From Willaertia magna (lineage: Eukaryota > Heterolobosea > Eutetramitea > Acrasida > Naegleriidae): DNA of 64,000 bases. The DNA is taken from the NCBI GenBank assembly GCA_902984215.1, contig CADWAF010000356.1, positions 1-64,000 on the forward strand, written 5' to 3'. The position numbers were made by a program, and so were the translations under genes. The notes below the pieces were generated by a model, which did no database searches, was not told the DNA's origin, and saw nothing but the letters and a program-made list of their open reading frames with translations. Of the stretch, positions 21,067 through 31,750 are shown one piece after another (position 1 is the stretch's first letter; each line of letters begins with the position of its first letter).

Positions 21067-22119
21067 ATGATAACAGCTGACAATAAGAAATTAAATGTTT
21101 TAATTATTGGTTGGAAAGGCTTAGCGAGGAAACTAGCTAGTCATTTCTACTTGTCAGAAATTAATGTCTCCATGTTGGTAACACCAAAGAAAGAATTAAA
21201 AGTAATTTATCTAAAAGAAAGTGGTGATATTAAAATCTTTGTAGAAGATTTAGAATCAACTGATGTAAATACTTTAGAAGAAATTATTAAAGGTCATTCT
21301 ATTATAATTAATTGTTCTTCATTCTCTAATTTCACTAATGAATATAAAACTGAAAAGAAAATAATTAAAGCATGTAAATTAGCTAAAGTAGATAGATATT
21401 TTACAAATGATTTCTCTATTGATTATAGTCAAACAAGAAAAGGAGATTGTGAAAGAATGGATTTAAGAAAGAGAGTGTTATTGAAAATAAAGAAAAGAGG
21501 TCTTAATTACACTTCAGTAGTTTGTGGAATTCAAATGGAAAGTTTATTTAAACCAAAGATGAAGATAGTAGACTTTGAACGTCAAGTAATGTATTTTTAT
21601 AATAGTAGTAGAGCTTACTTTGATGTTACTTGTCAAGATGATATTGTAAATTATGTTACTGATGTGATAACTGACAGTAAAAAATATTTATACACAAAAA
21701 ACAAAATTATTAAAATTTATGGAGATAGAATTAATCTATATTTTTTAAATCAAATATTATCAGAATTATCTGGTCATTGGTTTGCCCTTAATAGCTTAGG
21801 AACTTTATATGATTTAGATAAGGAAATATCAGATTGTATTCAATTGAAAAATCATCATTCTACAAAGAAACAAAGAACTAAGCTATATTATGAAACTTGT
21901 TACAGAAAAGAATTAGTTAGATTCATGTTTAGTGGAGACGCAAAAGTAGATCCAAGTGAAGAAGAAAGTGTTAAGATGACAAAGAAAACATCAGTGAAAG
22001 ATTTTATTAGAACCAAACTTCAACCACCAATTAACAACCCAAATACAACAACAATAGAATTACCAAGTGATTTAATTAATAATAATAACACTTCAACAAT
22101 GACTACAGGCAAGCCTTAA
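21067..22119 (+). CDS. NmrA-like atypical short-chain dehydrogenase fold protein
   Basis: 350 aa. The N-terminus forms a Rossmann-like beta-alpha-beta unit ([16 protein letters not shown]), followed by [10 protein letters not shown] and [12 protein letters not shown], which fits the NmrA/isoflavone-reductase family of NAD(P)-binding proteins. The glycine motif is GxxGxxR, not GxxGxxG, so cofactor binding may be weak; some NmrA proteins are redox sensors and not enzymes. The last 60 residues are polar and low-complexity. The following SEC11 gene starts 47 nt downstream on the same strand. Substrate unknown. Confidence 0.6.
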   Translation: MITADNKKLNVLIIGWKGLARKLASHFYLSEINVSMLVTPKKELKVIYLKESGDIKIFVEDLESTDVNTLEEIIKGHSIIINCSSFSNFTNEYKTEKKIIKACKLAKVDRYFTNDFSIDYSQTRKGDCERMDLRKRVLLKIKKRGLNYTSVVCGIQMESLFKPKMKIVDFERQVMYFYNSSRAYFDVTCQDDIVNYVTDVITDSKKYLYTKNKIIKIYGDRINLYFLNQILSELSGHWFALNSLGTLYDLDKEISDCIQLKNHHSTKKQRTKLYYETCYRKELVRFMFSGDAKVDPSEEESVKMTKKTSVKDFIRTKLQPPINNPNTTTIELPSDLINNNNTSTMTTGKP

Positions 22120-22166
22120 ATGATTTATTGTGTTGTCACAAACATGTGTTTTTTTGTAAAATAAAA

Positions 22167-22784
22167 ATGCCACAACCATCTACGCTGCAGAAATGGTTAG
22201 GAATTGGTCCGATTAGAGAATTTATGGTACAATTATTATCTTTATGTTTTGTTTTATGTAGTGCTTTAGTTATTTGGAAAGCTTTATCAATTTATACAAA
22301 TTGTGAATCTCCTATTGTTGTTGTTTTGACGGGATCTATGGAACCTGCATTCTTTAGGTTAGTATGAATTTATACTATCAATTATTAATTTAAATAATTA
22401 AATAGAGGAGATATATTATTCTTATCATTAGGATCTCAACCTATACAATTAGGAGATATTATGGTATATAAATTAGAAGGTAAAGAAATACCTATAGTCC
22501 ATAGAGTAATACGAGTACATAATAAATATAATACTACTTCATTATTTGAATCGGAAAAGGATGATCTTAAAGTCTTAACTAAAGGAGATAATAATAGTAG
22601 AGATGATCGTTTTGGTATCTATAATAATGGAATGGAATGGTTAACTAGGAAAGAAATTGTTGGAAGAGTAAAGGCTATATTACCTTATGTTGGAATGGTT
22701 ACTATTATTATGAATGATTATCCAGCAGTTAAATATGTTGTTGTAGGCTTACTTATCTTATTAGTTCTAACGAATAGAGAGTAA
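22167..22784 (+). CDS. SEC11: Signal peptidase complex catalytic subunit SEC11, 2 exons
   Basis: Exons are 22167-22357 and 22406-22784; the 48-nt intron begins GTTAGT, an unusual donor for this window. The protein is 189 aa, close to the family length. A TM helix (about residues 20-40) is followed by the catalytic serine in TGSMEP (Ser57, split from GDILFL by the intron) and the catalytic histidine in VHRV (His96), with the late KGDNN and DRFG region. A second hydrophobic helix lies at the C-terminus. It cleaves signal peptides in the ER as part of the signal peptidase complex. Confidence 0.95.
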
Positions 22785-22869
22785 TACTTTTCATTCTTTA
22801 ATACTTTCATTGTTTCTTTAAAATAAAAATTGTCTACACACAGTGCTATTATTATTAAGAGTCAACACA

Positions 22870-23814
22870 ATGAGTCAATTTATTACTTTAGAAGATGAAA
22901 ATCAAGTATTGATCATTGATTTATTTGGAGGTGGTATTTCTAAATATTATTTAAAAAAAGATAATATTGATATTATTTATGGTTATTCTTCACTGGAAGA
23001 AAAAGAAGCTGCAATGGGAGATGTTTTATTTCCTTTTCCTGGAAGATTAGAAAAATTTAAATATGAATATAATAATAAAGTATTTCAAATACCTAAACAA
23101 TTTACTAATAAGAAAGGTAATTTAGTTGAAATGTTTGTTGATGGAAATGAAAATGCATTACATGGAATGGTTCATTTAGAAGAATGGAAAGTTGACAGTC
23201 AATCAAGTAATAAATGTATTGTTTCATTTGAAAATGATAAAGAATATGAAGGTTATCCATTCCTTTTTAAAATTACTTTACAATATGAATTATTAAGCAA
23301 TGGATTTAATTGTAAAGTAAATATTAAAAATTTAAGTAATGAAACAATGCCATTTGGAATTGGTTTTCATCCTTATTTCTCTTTATCTAATAATAAAGAT
23401 TTAACAATAGATGATCATTTATCTATTAAATTAAATTCAAATGAAATGTTAGAATTTGATAAAGAATTAAAACCAACAGGTAAAATAATAAAAGTAAATA
23501 ATGAATTAGATTTAAATCATTTAATTTTAGATAATTGTTATAAATTAAATACTGAAAATGAATCAACAACACTTGTAAAAAGTATTGAATTAAAAAGTAA
23601 ATTAATTAAAATAGAATTATACCAATCCAATAATTTTCCATATTTACAATTATATACATTTGATTATTCTAATAAAGGAAATAAAAGAAAGGGAATTGCT
23701 ATTGAACCACAAACATGTTGTGGATTTGCATTAAACATTGGTGAATCTATTGGATTAAATTATTTAAACAAAAATCAAGAATTTAATGGACAATTTAATT
23801 TATTTTGTAATTAA
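22870..23814 (+). CDS. Galactose mutarotase-like (aldose 1-epimerase) protein
   Basis: 314 aa from the ATG at 22870 (an in-frame GTG 27 nt upstream is not credible). Family landmarks are FPFPGRLEKFKY, NALHGMVHLEEW with a catalytic-type histidine, FGIGFHPYFSL with the second histidine, and AIEPQTCCG with the catalytic glutamate. It is expected to interconvert alpha and beta anomers of a hexose or hexose phosphate in the cytosol; there is no signal peptide. Its last 15 coding bases overlap the 3' end of the C2 gene on the other strand. Confidence 0.88.
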   Translation: MSQFITLEDENQVLIIDLFGGGISKYYLKKDNIDIIYGYSSLEEKEAAMGDVLFPFPGRLEKFKYEYNNKVFQIPKQFTNKKGNLVEMFVDGNENALHGMVHLEEWKVDSQSSNKCIVSFENDKEYEGYPFLFKITLQYELLSNGFNCKVNIKNLSNETMPFGIGFHPYFSLSNNKDLTIDDHLSIKLNSNEMLEFDKELKPTGKIIKVNNELDLNHLILDNCYKLNTENESTTLVKSIELKSKLIKIELYQSNNFPYLQLYTFDYSNKGNKRKGIAIEPQTCCGFALNIGESIGLNYLNKNQEFNGQFNLFCN

Positions 23815-25239
23815 AGTTGTAATCATTTTATCAAATAAATTTCTACAAGGTAATCCTACAGAACTAGTGTAAGTAAAAACTAATTTTGTTCCAATTTCTT
23901 TTCCATTAAAAACAATTACAATTTCATGAATTGTTCTATTTGGATGATTTTTCTCTTGATAAGAAAATTCAAAACGATAAGCATAAATGATTGTTGACAT
24001 TTCAATCATTTCAATATCAATTAATTCTAAATCTTGAATAATTTCTAAATTCTTTTCTTCTTTAAATTGATTTTGTATTTCAGATGCAGTTTTAACTAAA
24101 GATAAATCATTTTTAATTAATTGTATCATAAAATTATCACAAATAATATCTTTATAAATTTGTTGTATTGGACTAAATAAAAATACAATATTATTTGTTG
24201 TTCCCATTTTAAAAGCATAAGGTACTTTGATTGACATGACATCTGTCAAATCAACTTGAAGATAAGGTAAACGTAGGGTAGGTATAAAATTAGATTGTTG
24301 TATTAATCTTTCATATACTTCTCTATTCTTTGATGAACAATTACTATAATAATTAATTATAAATCCATGTCCAGATCCAACATCAATTACAGTTGTAAAT
24401 TGTTGTATTATTAAACTACCAATAGCATAACTACAAATAAAATTTAATGCTGGATATTGTTTTCTTACTATAAATGGTATATCAGTACCTGGATCTAATA
24501 AATTGTAAAGTATTTTTTTATTTTTATCTTCAAATTGTGATTCAAATTTTAATTGAAAAATAAAATCTTGTAAACTTGTCATTCCCATAATTCTTTCAAT
24601 TGAAATATAATCTAAATTTATCTTTTCATTAAATAAATGTGTTGGTGAATATAAATTAATTATATTTTCTTTTAATACAATCTCCCAATATTGTGGATAT
24701 AAGATATTTCCTATAAATGGAAAGTCTTCAATAGATGTACTTTCAATTTTACCTTCATCATCAATTTTAGAATTACGATCAATTGTAAATTTAAATGTTA
24801 AAACTATTTTATTTAAAAATTGTTTTAATTCATGTCCTTCATCTTTATTATTTATTGTAATTTTACTTGTACCAACTATTTTTATTGTAATTTAATAAAT
24901 ATTTATTATACTTACGTATCATGTCAGATCCAAATTTATTACGTTGCCATAATTCAATACTAATTTTATTTTCTCTTCTATCCATCTATTATTGTCAATT
25001 AAAAATAATTAAAAATAAAACATACTGGAATTTTAAACAATTCATTAAATTTAGCAGTTCCCTTTACTTTTTTTAAAGGTTTTGTTTCATGTATATAATC
25101 ATTTCCGAATTTAACAATTAAATATGGTTCTTTTAATTAATAGTTTATTATTTGATTTCTAATTATTTTGTTACTTACTGTGCTTTTGAGTTGGTAAATT
25201 AGTGGCACTAATCACTGACAAGATGATGTTATCATTCAT
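23800..25239 (-). CDS. C2-domain protein of unknown function, 4 exons
   Basis: Exons are 25239-25179, 25129-25026, 24985-24916 and 24875-23800, with introns of 49, 40 and 40 nt; the spliced frame gives 436 aa. The first three exons plus the start of the fourth encode an N-terminal C2 domain: LSVISATNLP, YLIVKFGN, FNELFKIP, ISIELWQRNKFGSD, LGTSKI. Several Ca2+-ligating aspartates seem absent, so binding may be Ca2+-independent. The remaining 310 residues are unassigned; around residue 240 a VIDVGSGHGF stretch resembles a nucleotide- or SAM-binding glycine loop, but the rest of such a fold is not evident. It is divergent with APC2 (50 nt between start codons). Confidence 0.8.
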
Positions 25240-25289
25240 TTTTTTACAAAATGATAACCTTCTTTCCCGCCATCATTTTCTAATAAAAA

Positions 25290-27656
25290 ATGAACCCAAA
25301 CCTCTTTCTATTGAAAAGCCTTTCCCAACAACAACAACAAATCAATCTCAATAACATTGGTATATTAATGAACAATAATTATAATAGCAGCATCGGAAAG
25401 GAGGTATTTTCATTACTTTTTGAAAATGCAATAAATTGTAAATATTTATTGGAGGATAATAGAAATATTTTGGTGAAGGAATTGCAAAAAATAAATAATA
25501 AAGAAGATAAGAAAATTATTTCAAATATTTATTTAAAAAATTTAAAAACATATTTTATTGAAAATGATTTTATTTTATTAAATAATAAATTTCAATCAAT
25601 TGAATATTTATTGAATAATTTAAAAATATTATGTGAAAGATTTGAAAGATATTTAAATGTTTTAAATATTTTACAAAATTGTTTAAAATTAGAAAATAAT
25701 GAATTAATTGAAGAGTTTACAATATTTACACAAACTAAATTATTTTTTAATTTAAATATTGATGTTAATGATTTAAATTATAATTTATCGAATCTTTTAC
25801 AAAATTATTTTAATGAAACATTTCAAACATTTATAATAATGATAGAGGAAAATCAAGAACAAGAAAATATTTTAATATTTAAAAACTTTTGTAAACAATT
25901 ACAATTTTTAAATGGTAATTTTTTAAATTCAATATTTACAAGTAATTTAATTGAATTTATTTTTAAAAAAATTAAAGAAAAAATAATTGAAATTGCAAGC
26001 AATGATTTTGAACAAGAAATACTTGCATTTATACAACAATGGAAAGAACAATTTATTTATCCATTTATAGAAATATATAATAATGAATTATTTAAAACAT
26101 TAAAAACACAAATAGATTATTTTATTTATGAAACAATGACTAGAATAAGAATTGAACAAATATTTGATATAATTATATCATATCCATCAAGTCATCAATC
26201 AATATTAGATTTAAAAGAATGTTTAAATCAATGTGGATTACATAATGAATTAATTGAAACATTAAATAAAAATATTAAAAATAGATTATTAATTGCAAGT
26301 GTTGAAACTAAAACAATTATAATGGCATTTATGAATATTGTAAAAACATTATTAATTATTGATCCAACAAGTATATTATTAGATAAAATATCTTTTCAAT
26401 TAAAAGATTATTTAAGAGAAAAAAGAAATGATACAATTAAAAGTATTATTCAAGAAATGATTGATGAAAAGAATAATACACCTCTCTATAATGAATTATT
26501 ATCTTCTGATCCTCAAAGTAATTATGATTCTGATAGTGAAAATAATTTAGAGAATTGGAATCCAACGCCTATTCACCCTTCTTCAGCTAATTCTAAAATG
26601 GAAAGAGTTGACATTATTAAAACATTTATTGAAATGTTTAGAGGAAATAAAGATTTATTTGTTAATGAATATAGAATAATATTAGCTGATAAATTATTAT
26701 TTAAAAGAGAACATTCATTATATGACACAAGTGATGAATCTAAAATGGTTGAATTATTAAAAATTAGATTTGGTGAAAGATGTATGCAAAATTGTGAAAT
26801 TATGTTAAAAGATATTGTTGACTCTAAATTCTTAAATAATAATATACACAATAGACTAAAAAATAATAATATTAAATTACCTTCATTTCCTAATATTACA
26901 TTAGATGATAATTTTATTATTCAACAACAAGAAACAATACCTAATTGTTTTATGATTTCTAAAAACTATTGGCCACCATATCTCTTTCAAAAAGAAGGTC
27001 AATCTACAAATAATTTAATGGAAGATGATTCAAATATTAATACTATTCAACTACATCCATTTGTTGAGCAATTAATGTTAGAATACGCAAATCAATATAA
27101 TGCTATAAAGGCACCTAGAAAATTATTATGGGAAAAACATTTAGGTTCTCTAGATTTTGATATTGAAATTGGTGGAGAAGAAGTATCATTCACAAATATT
27201 CATCCAATTAGTGCCTCTATTCTATTTTACTTTTCTGATAAACCAAAATGGAATATTAATGAATTGTGTGAAATAATAAAGATTGATGAAAAACAAGTAT
27301 TAAAAAGAATAAATATATGGTTAAAACGTAAAATTATAATAATGGAAGAAAATAATGAATGTAGTCTAGTAGATAAATTGACTGAAATTGAAAATCAAAA
27401 TGAAGATGAAGAAATGGAAGATACATCTGGTCAAAATCAAGAAGAAGAAATGAGAGTTTATCAAGATTTAATTGTTGGAATGTTGACATCAACAAGTATG
27501 CCTCTAGATAAAATACATAATTTCTTGGCATTATTTGCTTTAGATCCTTTACCTCCATTTGATAAGACAATACCTGAACTAGGTAACTTTTTAAACATTT
27601 TAATTAAGGAAGAAATTCTGGTTTGTGAAGATGGTGAATACAAAGTGAGGGAATGA
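25290..27656 (+). CDS. APC2: Anaphase-promoting complex subunit 2 (cullin-like)
   Basis: 788 aa, single exon, ATG after an A-run. The N-terminal 400 residues are helical repeats with strong Asn/Ile/Leu bias. The cullin-homology region runs from about residue 430: YRIILADKLLFKR, LLKIRFGERCMQNCEIMLKDI, ISKNYWPPYLF and LWEKHLGSLDFDIE, which match APC2 better than other cullins. It ends in an APC2-type winged helix (LGNFLNILIKEEILVCEDGEYKV). In the APC/C it scaffolds the APC11 RING and drives cyclin/securin ubiquitination. SF3A1 follows 45 nt downstream on the same strand. Confidence 0.92.
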   Translation: MNPNLFLLKSLSQQQQQINLNNIGILMNNNYNSSIGKEVFSLLFENAINCKYLLEDNRNILVKELQKINNKEDKKIISNIYLKNLKTYFIENDFILLNNKFQSIEYLLNNLKILCERFERYLNVLNILQNCLKLENNELIEEFTIFTQTKLFFNLNIDVNDLNYNLSNLLQNYFNETFQTFIIMIEENQEQENILIFKNFCKQLQFLNGNFLNSIFTSNLIEFIFKKIKEKIIEIASNDFEQEILAFIQQWKEQFIYPFIEIYNNELFKTLKTQIDYFIYETMTRIRIEQIFDIIISYPSSHQSILDLKECLNQCGLHNELIETLNKNIKNRLLIASVETKTIIMAFMNIVKTLLIIDPTSILLDKISFQLKDYLREKRNDTIKSIIQEMIDEKNNTPLYNELLSSDPQSNYDSDSENNLENWNPTPIHPSSANSKMERVDIIKTFIEMFRGNKDLFVNEYRIILADKLLFKREHSLYDTSDESKMVELLKIRFGERCMQNCEIMLKDIVDSKFLNNNIHNRLKNNNIKLPSFPNITLDDNFIIQQQETIPNCFMISKNYWPPYLFQKEGQSTNNLMEDDSNINTIQLHPFVEQLMLEYANQYNAIKAPRKLLWEKHLGSLDFDIEIGGEEVSFTNIHPISASILFYFSDKPKWNINELCEIIKIDEKQVLKRINIWLKRKIIIMEENNECSLVDKLTEIENQNEDEEMEDTSGQNQEEEMRVYQDLIVGMLTSTSMPLDKIHNFLALFALDPLPPFDKTIPELGNFLNILIKEEILVCEDGEYKVRE

Positions 27657-27701
27657 TAAAAAAAATAAACTAGTTGGTTCAATTAATATTTTTTAAAAAA
27701 A

Positions 27702-29309
27702 ATGTCAACAACAACTGTAGAAAATAATAAATTTGTTGAAGAGGTTGGTAAATCAAATTCTAACATTGGTATAATCATTCCGCCACCATCTTTAAAACAC
27801 ACAATAGAAGTTACAGCTGATCACATTGTAAAGAATGGATTACATTTTGAAAAAAAGGTATTATCTTCATCTAATGATAATACATTTAATTTCTTATTAC
27901 CTGATAATCCTTATCATAAATATTATAAATATATTATTGATAAAAAATTTAAGAAAATTGAAGAAAGTATAGAAGATGAAATAATGAGAGATAGAGATTC
28001 TAAAGAAGAATTGGATACTAAAGAAAATACAATTGTATCTAAAAGTGCTTCTATAACATTTCGTAAAGATAGAACTAAACCTACAAAAGATCCATTTGAA
28101 TATTTCTATGATATTCCAATCCCAACAACAATGAGAGCATTAGAATTAGATATTATTAAATTAACAGCTCAATTTACAGCAATGAATGGTAGACAATTTC
28201 TTTCAAATTTATTACAAAAGGAAAGTAAAAATCCTCAATTTGACTTTTTAAAAACTAATCACAAACATTATCACTTTTTTAATAGATTAACTGATATTTA
28301 TATAAAAATATTATTTCCTGATCAATTAACACCTTTACAAAAACAAAAAGATTTAAATTTACAACAACAAGGTTCATTAGAGGAAAAAGTAATTAAAGAT
28401 GAAAATTTAATATTTAATTCTTTAAGATTATTTGCTGATCCTAATAATAAGATGAAGGTTTTAGATTTAATGTTTCAAAAGGCTGAATGGGAAGTTATTC
28501 AAGAAGAAAAACAAAGAAAAGAACAATCAGATCAAGGTGATAATAAGATATTATTTGATGCTATTGATTGGCAAGATTTTGTAGTTGTAGAAACTATTGA
28601 TTTTGATGAAGATGTAAGTGAAATTGAAGAAGAGGTTGAAATGAAAGAAAATGAAGAAATGGAAGAAGAGGAGATTCAACATTATGAAGAAGAAGAAGAA
28701 TATAATCCATTACCTCAAAGATTATCAAATGAAGAAGATAATGAATCAGAAGAGGATAACCTTGAACAATTTGTAAGAAAAGATTACAAGAGAGAAAATG
28801 TAATACCAAAGAAACCAGCTCCTCTAATGTTCAAAGACAGACAAACAGGCGAATTAATACCAGCCGATAAGGCGGAGCAACACTTGAAAATCTCCACTAT
28901 AAATCCTCAATACATGGAACAGAAAGAAAGGGAGAAATCTAAATTTAAAATAACTAATCTTGCTCCTGAATCTGAAATAACTAAAAACATTGTTTCTTGG
29001 AGTGAAGATGCTAAACCTGCTGAACAAAAAACAAAGGTAGATGAACAACAAATTTGGGATGGCTACACATCTAGTATTCAAAGAACTACAACAGCTGCTA
29101 TTAAGGCACCTAGAATTTTTGAAAGGAAGGAATCTAATATTGGACCTAAAATACCAACAGAACAATTTCAAGAAGAGGAAGAAGGAATACAACAAGTTGC
29201 ACAGTTAGCAGCTATGCACGCAATACAACAAATGATGAACAATGGAGATCATCCTATCCCTCCATCTACAGAAGAACCTGAAGTTAAAAAACAAAAGACT
29301 GATGAATAA
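27702..29309 (+). CDS. SF3A1: Splicing factor SF3A1 (SF3a120/Prp21)
   Basis: 535 aa. Two SURP modules are visible: about residues 35-85 (VTADHIVKNGLHFEKKV ... NPYHKYYKYI) and about 150-200 (LTAQFTAMNGRQFLSNLL ... HYHFFNRLTDIY). After these come the PRP21-like region (LFDAIDWQDFVVVETIDF), an acidic stretch and the MQAQ-like C-terminal block (GPKIPTEQ). It is a U2 snRNP subunit acting at branch-site recognition. Animal and plant SF3A1 are about 750-790 aa with a C-terminal ubiquitin-like domain; this chain stops before it, as in yeast Prp21. Its end faces the small minus-strand gene 84 nt away. Confidence 0.9.
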   Translation: MSTTTVENNKFVEEVGKSNSNIGIIIPPPSLKHTIEVTADHIVKNGLHFEKKVLSSSNDNTFNFLLPDNPYHKYYKYIIDKKFKKIEESIEDEIMRDRDSKEELDTKENTIVSKSASITFRKDRTKPTKDPFEYFYDIPIPTTMRALELDIIKLTAQFTAMNGRQFLSNLLQKESKNPQFDFLKTNHKHYHFFNRLTDIYIKILFPDQLTPLQKQKDLNLQQQGSLEEKVIKDENLIFNSLRLFADPNNKMKVLDLMFQKAEWEVIQEEKQRKEQSDQGDNKILFDAIDWQDFVVVETIDFDEDVSEIEEEVEMKENEEMEEEEIQHYEEEEEYNPLPQRLSNEEDNESEEDNLEQFVRKDYKRENVIPKKPAPLMFKDRQTGELIPADKAEQHLKISTINPQYMEQKEREKSKFKITNLAPESEITKNIVSWSEDAKPAEQKTKVDEQQIWDGYTSSIQRTTTAAIKAPRIFERKESNIGPKIPTEQFQEEEEGIQQVAQLAAMHAIQQMMNNGDHPIPPSTEEPEVKKQKTDE

Positions 29310-29393
29310 TAAATGTACACTAGATCATAACTTTATTTTGGCCCTTAAAGCTAAAAACCTTCTATTCACAGTTAAATCGATTATTAAAATTAT

Positions 29394-29640
29394 TTATTTA
29401 TCGTTCATTCTTGCGAGTGGATTACCAACGTATTTTGCATACCACAAAGTAACAACAGTAACTGGTACACCAAGGAAGAAACCAACTAAAACTCTAGGTG
29501 TAGTCTTGGATGGTGGACCATTAGTGAAGTTTACTAACTGCAAATGTAAAAAATATTTGATCAAGTGAACTAATACTTACTTCGTGATGATGTCCTCCTC
29601 TGGTTAATAATGTTCTTCTGAGTGCGTTTCTGATAAACAT
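29394..29640 (-). CDS. 67-aa single-pass protein, probably mitochondrial, 2 exons
   Basis: Exons are 29640-29581 and 29537-29394 with a 43-nt intron. The 67-aa product has an arginine-rich, acid-free N-terminus (MFIRNALRRTLLTRGG), a HHHE stretch, then one hydrophobic helix (about residues 37-54) and a short polar tail. The basic amphipathic start, small size and single TM are typical of small nuclear-encoded respiratory-chain subunits such as COX7C or accessory complex I subunits. I cannot assign a family by pattern. The intact frame across a standard intron, with splice phase 0, supports a real gene. Confidence 0.65.
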
Positions 29641-29974
29641 TTTGTTCTATTTTTTTGCTAAAAGAGTCCATCTCATAGGCACAAAAAACTCCTTTTTTGT
29701 TAGGGTTGAGCATTACAACACATTTGTCCAGACTAATTGCAGGATAAATGAGAACTAAAGGCAATTCACTTTAACCAAAGTGTTTTCAATTATAAATTAT
29801 TAAAAATACAGAGATAAGGTTATCTATTCATTGTCTCTATTGAATTATTGGATGCATCGTTAACGATTTACAGAATTACATCAACTAATAATATATATAA
29901 TATGCAAGACCAAATTTCCATCAATTCATTTTCAATAAAAACAAAATTTTTAAGATTTCAAAAAAAAAATAACA
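29641..29974. promoter_or_regulatory. Divergent promoter region upstream of ProRS
   Basis: 334 nt between two divergent starts. It is AT-rich with an A-run before the ProRS ATG. Overlapping ORFs of 64-70 aa on either strand here look like chance reading frames. No recognisable motif. Confidence 0.35.
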
Positions 29975-31624
29975 ATGTCACAACAAAACACAGAAGAACA
30001 ACAAATCCCAACACAAGAACAAACCCAAGAGAAAAAACAAAGAAAACCAAAAGAACCTAAACAACCAAAACAACCAAAACAAAAACAACCACAAGTAAAG
30101 AAAGAAAAAGAAAATGAAGGATTAGATGTCAAGAAATCTGAAAATTTCGGAGAGTGGTACAGTCAACTTATCACCAAAGCAGAATTATTAGATTACTATG
30201 ATATTAGTGGTTGTTATATTTTAAGACCTAATGCATTCTTCATATGGGAACAAATTCAAAAGTTCTTTGATGCAAAGATTAAGAAATTAGGAGTTAAAAA
30301 TTGTATGTTCCCAATGTTTGTTACTAAAAGAGCATTAGAAACAGAGAAGGATCACGTTGAAGGATTTTCTCCAGAAGTAGCTTGGGTAACAAAATGTGGA
30401 TCATCTGATATGGAAGAACCAATTGCTATTAGACCAACAAGTGAAACCATTATGTATCCATCATATGCTAAATGGATTAAATCCCATAGAGATTTACCAC
30501 TTAGATTAAATCAATGGACTAATGTAGTTCGTTGGGAATTTAAACATGCAGTACCATTTATTAGATCTAGAGAATTTTATTGGCAAGAAGGTCACTCTGC
30601 ATTTGCTAATAAAGAAGAAGCAGATGAAGAAGTATTAGCTATCCTTAATGAATATGCTAATATTTACGAACAGTTATTAGCAGTTCCTGTAATTAAAGGT
30701 AAAAAAACTGAAAATGAAAAATTTGCGGGAGCTGATTATACTACAACTGTTGAAGCTTTTATTCCTGCAAATGGTAGAGCAGTTCAAGGAGGTACTTCTC
30801 ATCATTTAGGTCAAAACTTTTCAAGAATGTTTGGAATTAAATTTGAAGATAAGAATAAGGAAACTCAATTAGCTTATCAAAATTCATGGGGTTTCACTAC
30901 AAGATCTATTGGTGTTATGCTTATGGTACATTCCGATGATAAAGGTTTAGTTTTACCTCCAAGAGTTGCATCTACTCAAGTTGTTGTTATTCCTTTATAT
31001 TTCAAAGATAAGGATAATACTGCATTAGTTGAAAAGGCTAAAGAAGTTGTTTCAGAACTTGAAAAGGCAGGTATTCGTGTTGAATTAGACGATAGATTAG
31101 AAAGAACTCCAGGATGGAAATATAACTATTGGGAATTACGTGGTATTCCATTAAGAATTGAAGTAGGTCCAAAAGATTTAGAAAAGAATCAATTAATGCT
31201 TTGTAGAAGAGATACTGGTGAAAAGTTCACAATGGCTCTTAATGAATTCAGTGGTTCATCTATTCAAAATGTTTTAGATAAGATTCATGATTCTATGTTA
31301 GAAAGAGCAAGGGAAGAAAGAACAAAGAGACTTGTTTTTACTAGAACATGGGAAGAATTTATTAAAGAATTAAATTCTGGTAATTTATGTTATATTCCAT
31401 GGTATGAGAGTAAAGCAGCTGAAGAATACATTAAAGAACAATCAAAATTACAATCAGTTCAAAGTCTATCTGACAGTAATTCAGGTCTTACTGGTGCTGC
31501 TAAATCATTGTGTATTCCTTTAGATCAATCAAGCTTCCCATCCTTGGAAGGTCTTTCTACCTTCTATCCAGAAGAATCTGACAAGAAACCAACTTGTTGG
31601 TGTTTGTTTGGTAGAAGTTATTAA
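29975..31624 (+). CDS. PRS1: Prolyl-tRNA synthetase, cytosolic (archaeal/eukaryotic type)
   Basis: 549 aa. The first 45 residues are a Gln/Lys/Pro-rich low-complexity extension. The class II catalytic core starts at FGEWYSQLITKAELLDYYDISGCYILRP, with motif 2 (LNQWTNVVRWEFK ... FIRSREFYWQEGHSAF), the ADYTTTVEAFIP and GGTSHHLGQNFSRMF blocks, and motif 3 near RSIGVMLM. The anticodon-binding domain and the ProRS-specific C-terminal module follow, ending in the near-invariant GRSY. The length fits a monofunctional enzyme without the GluRS fusion seen in animals or a long editing insert. It charges tRNA-Pro. Confidence 0.95.
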   Translation: MSQQNTEEQQIPTQEQTQEKKQRKPKEPKQPKQPKQKQPQVKKEKENEGLDVKKSENFGEWYSQLITKAELLDYYDISGCYILRPNAFFIWEQIQKFFDAKIKKLGVKNCMFPMFVTKRALETEKDHVEGFSPEVAWVTKCGSSDMEEPIAIRPTSETIMYPSYAKWIKSHRDLPLRLNQWTNVVRWEFKHAVPFIRSREFYWQEGHSAFANKEEADEEVLAILNEYANIYEQLLAVPVIKGKKTENEKFAGADYTTTVEAFIPANGRAVQGGTSHHLGQNFSRMFGIKFEDKNKETQLAYQNSWGFTTRSIGVMLMVHSDDKGLVLPPRVASTQVVVIPLYFKDKDNTALVEKAKEVVSELEKAGIRVELDDRLERTPGWKYNYWELRGIPLRIEVGPKDLEKNQLMLCRRDTGEKFTMALNEFSGSSIQNVLDKIHDSMLERAREERTKRLVFTRTWEEFIKELNSGNLCYIPWYESKAAEEYIKEQSKLQSVQSLSDSNSGLTGAAKSLCIPLDQSSFPSLEGLSTFYPEESDKKPTCWCLFGRSY

Positions 31625-31750
31625 AATAAAATTATCTTGACAAAACTATCATTTTGTTGTAAAAACAAATTATTTTGTAAATTGTTTTATAAATAATTGA
31701 TAAATAATAAGTGTTGGATAATTTTATTTTGTAACCATTGAGATACCAAT

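Noticed and set aside
29570..30060. Short ORFs on both strands around the ProRS promoter.
   Set aside because: The minus-strand one overlaps the better supported spliced 67-aa gene in another frame, and the plus-strand one overlaps the ProRS start; neither has family features.
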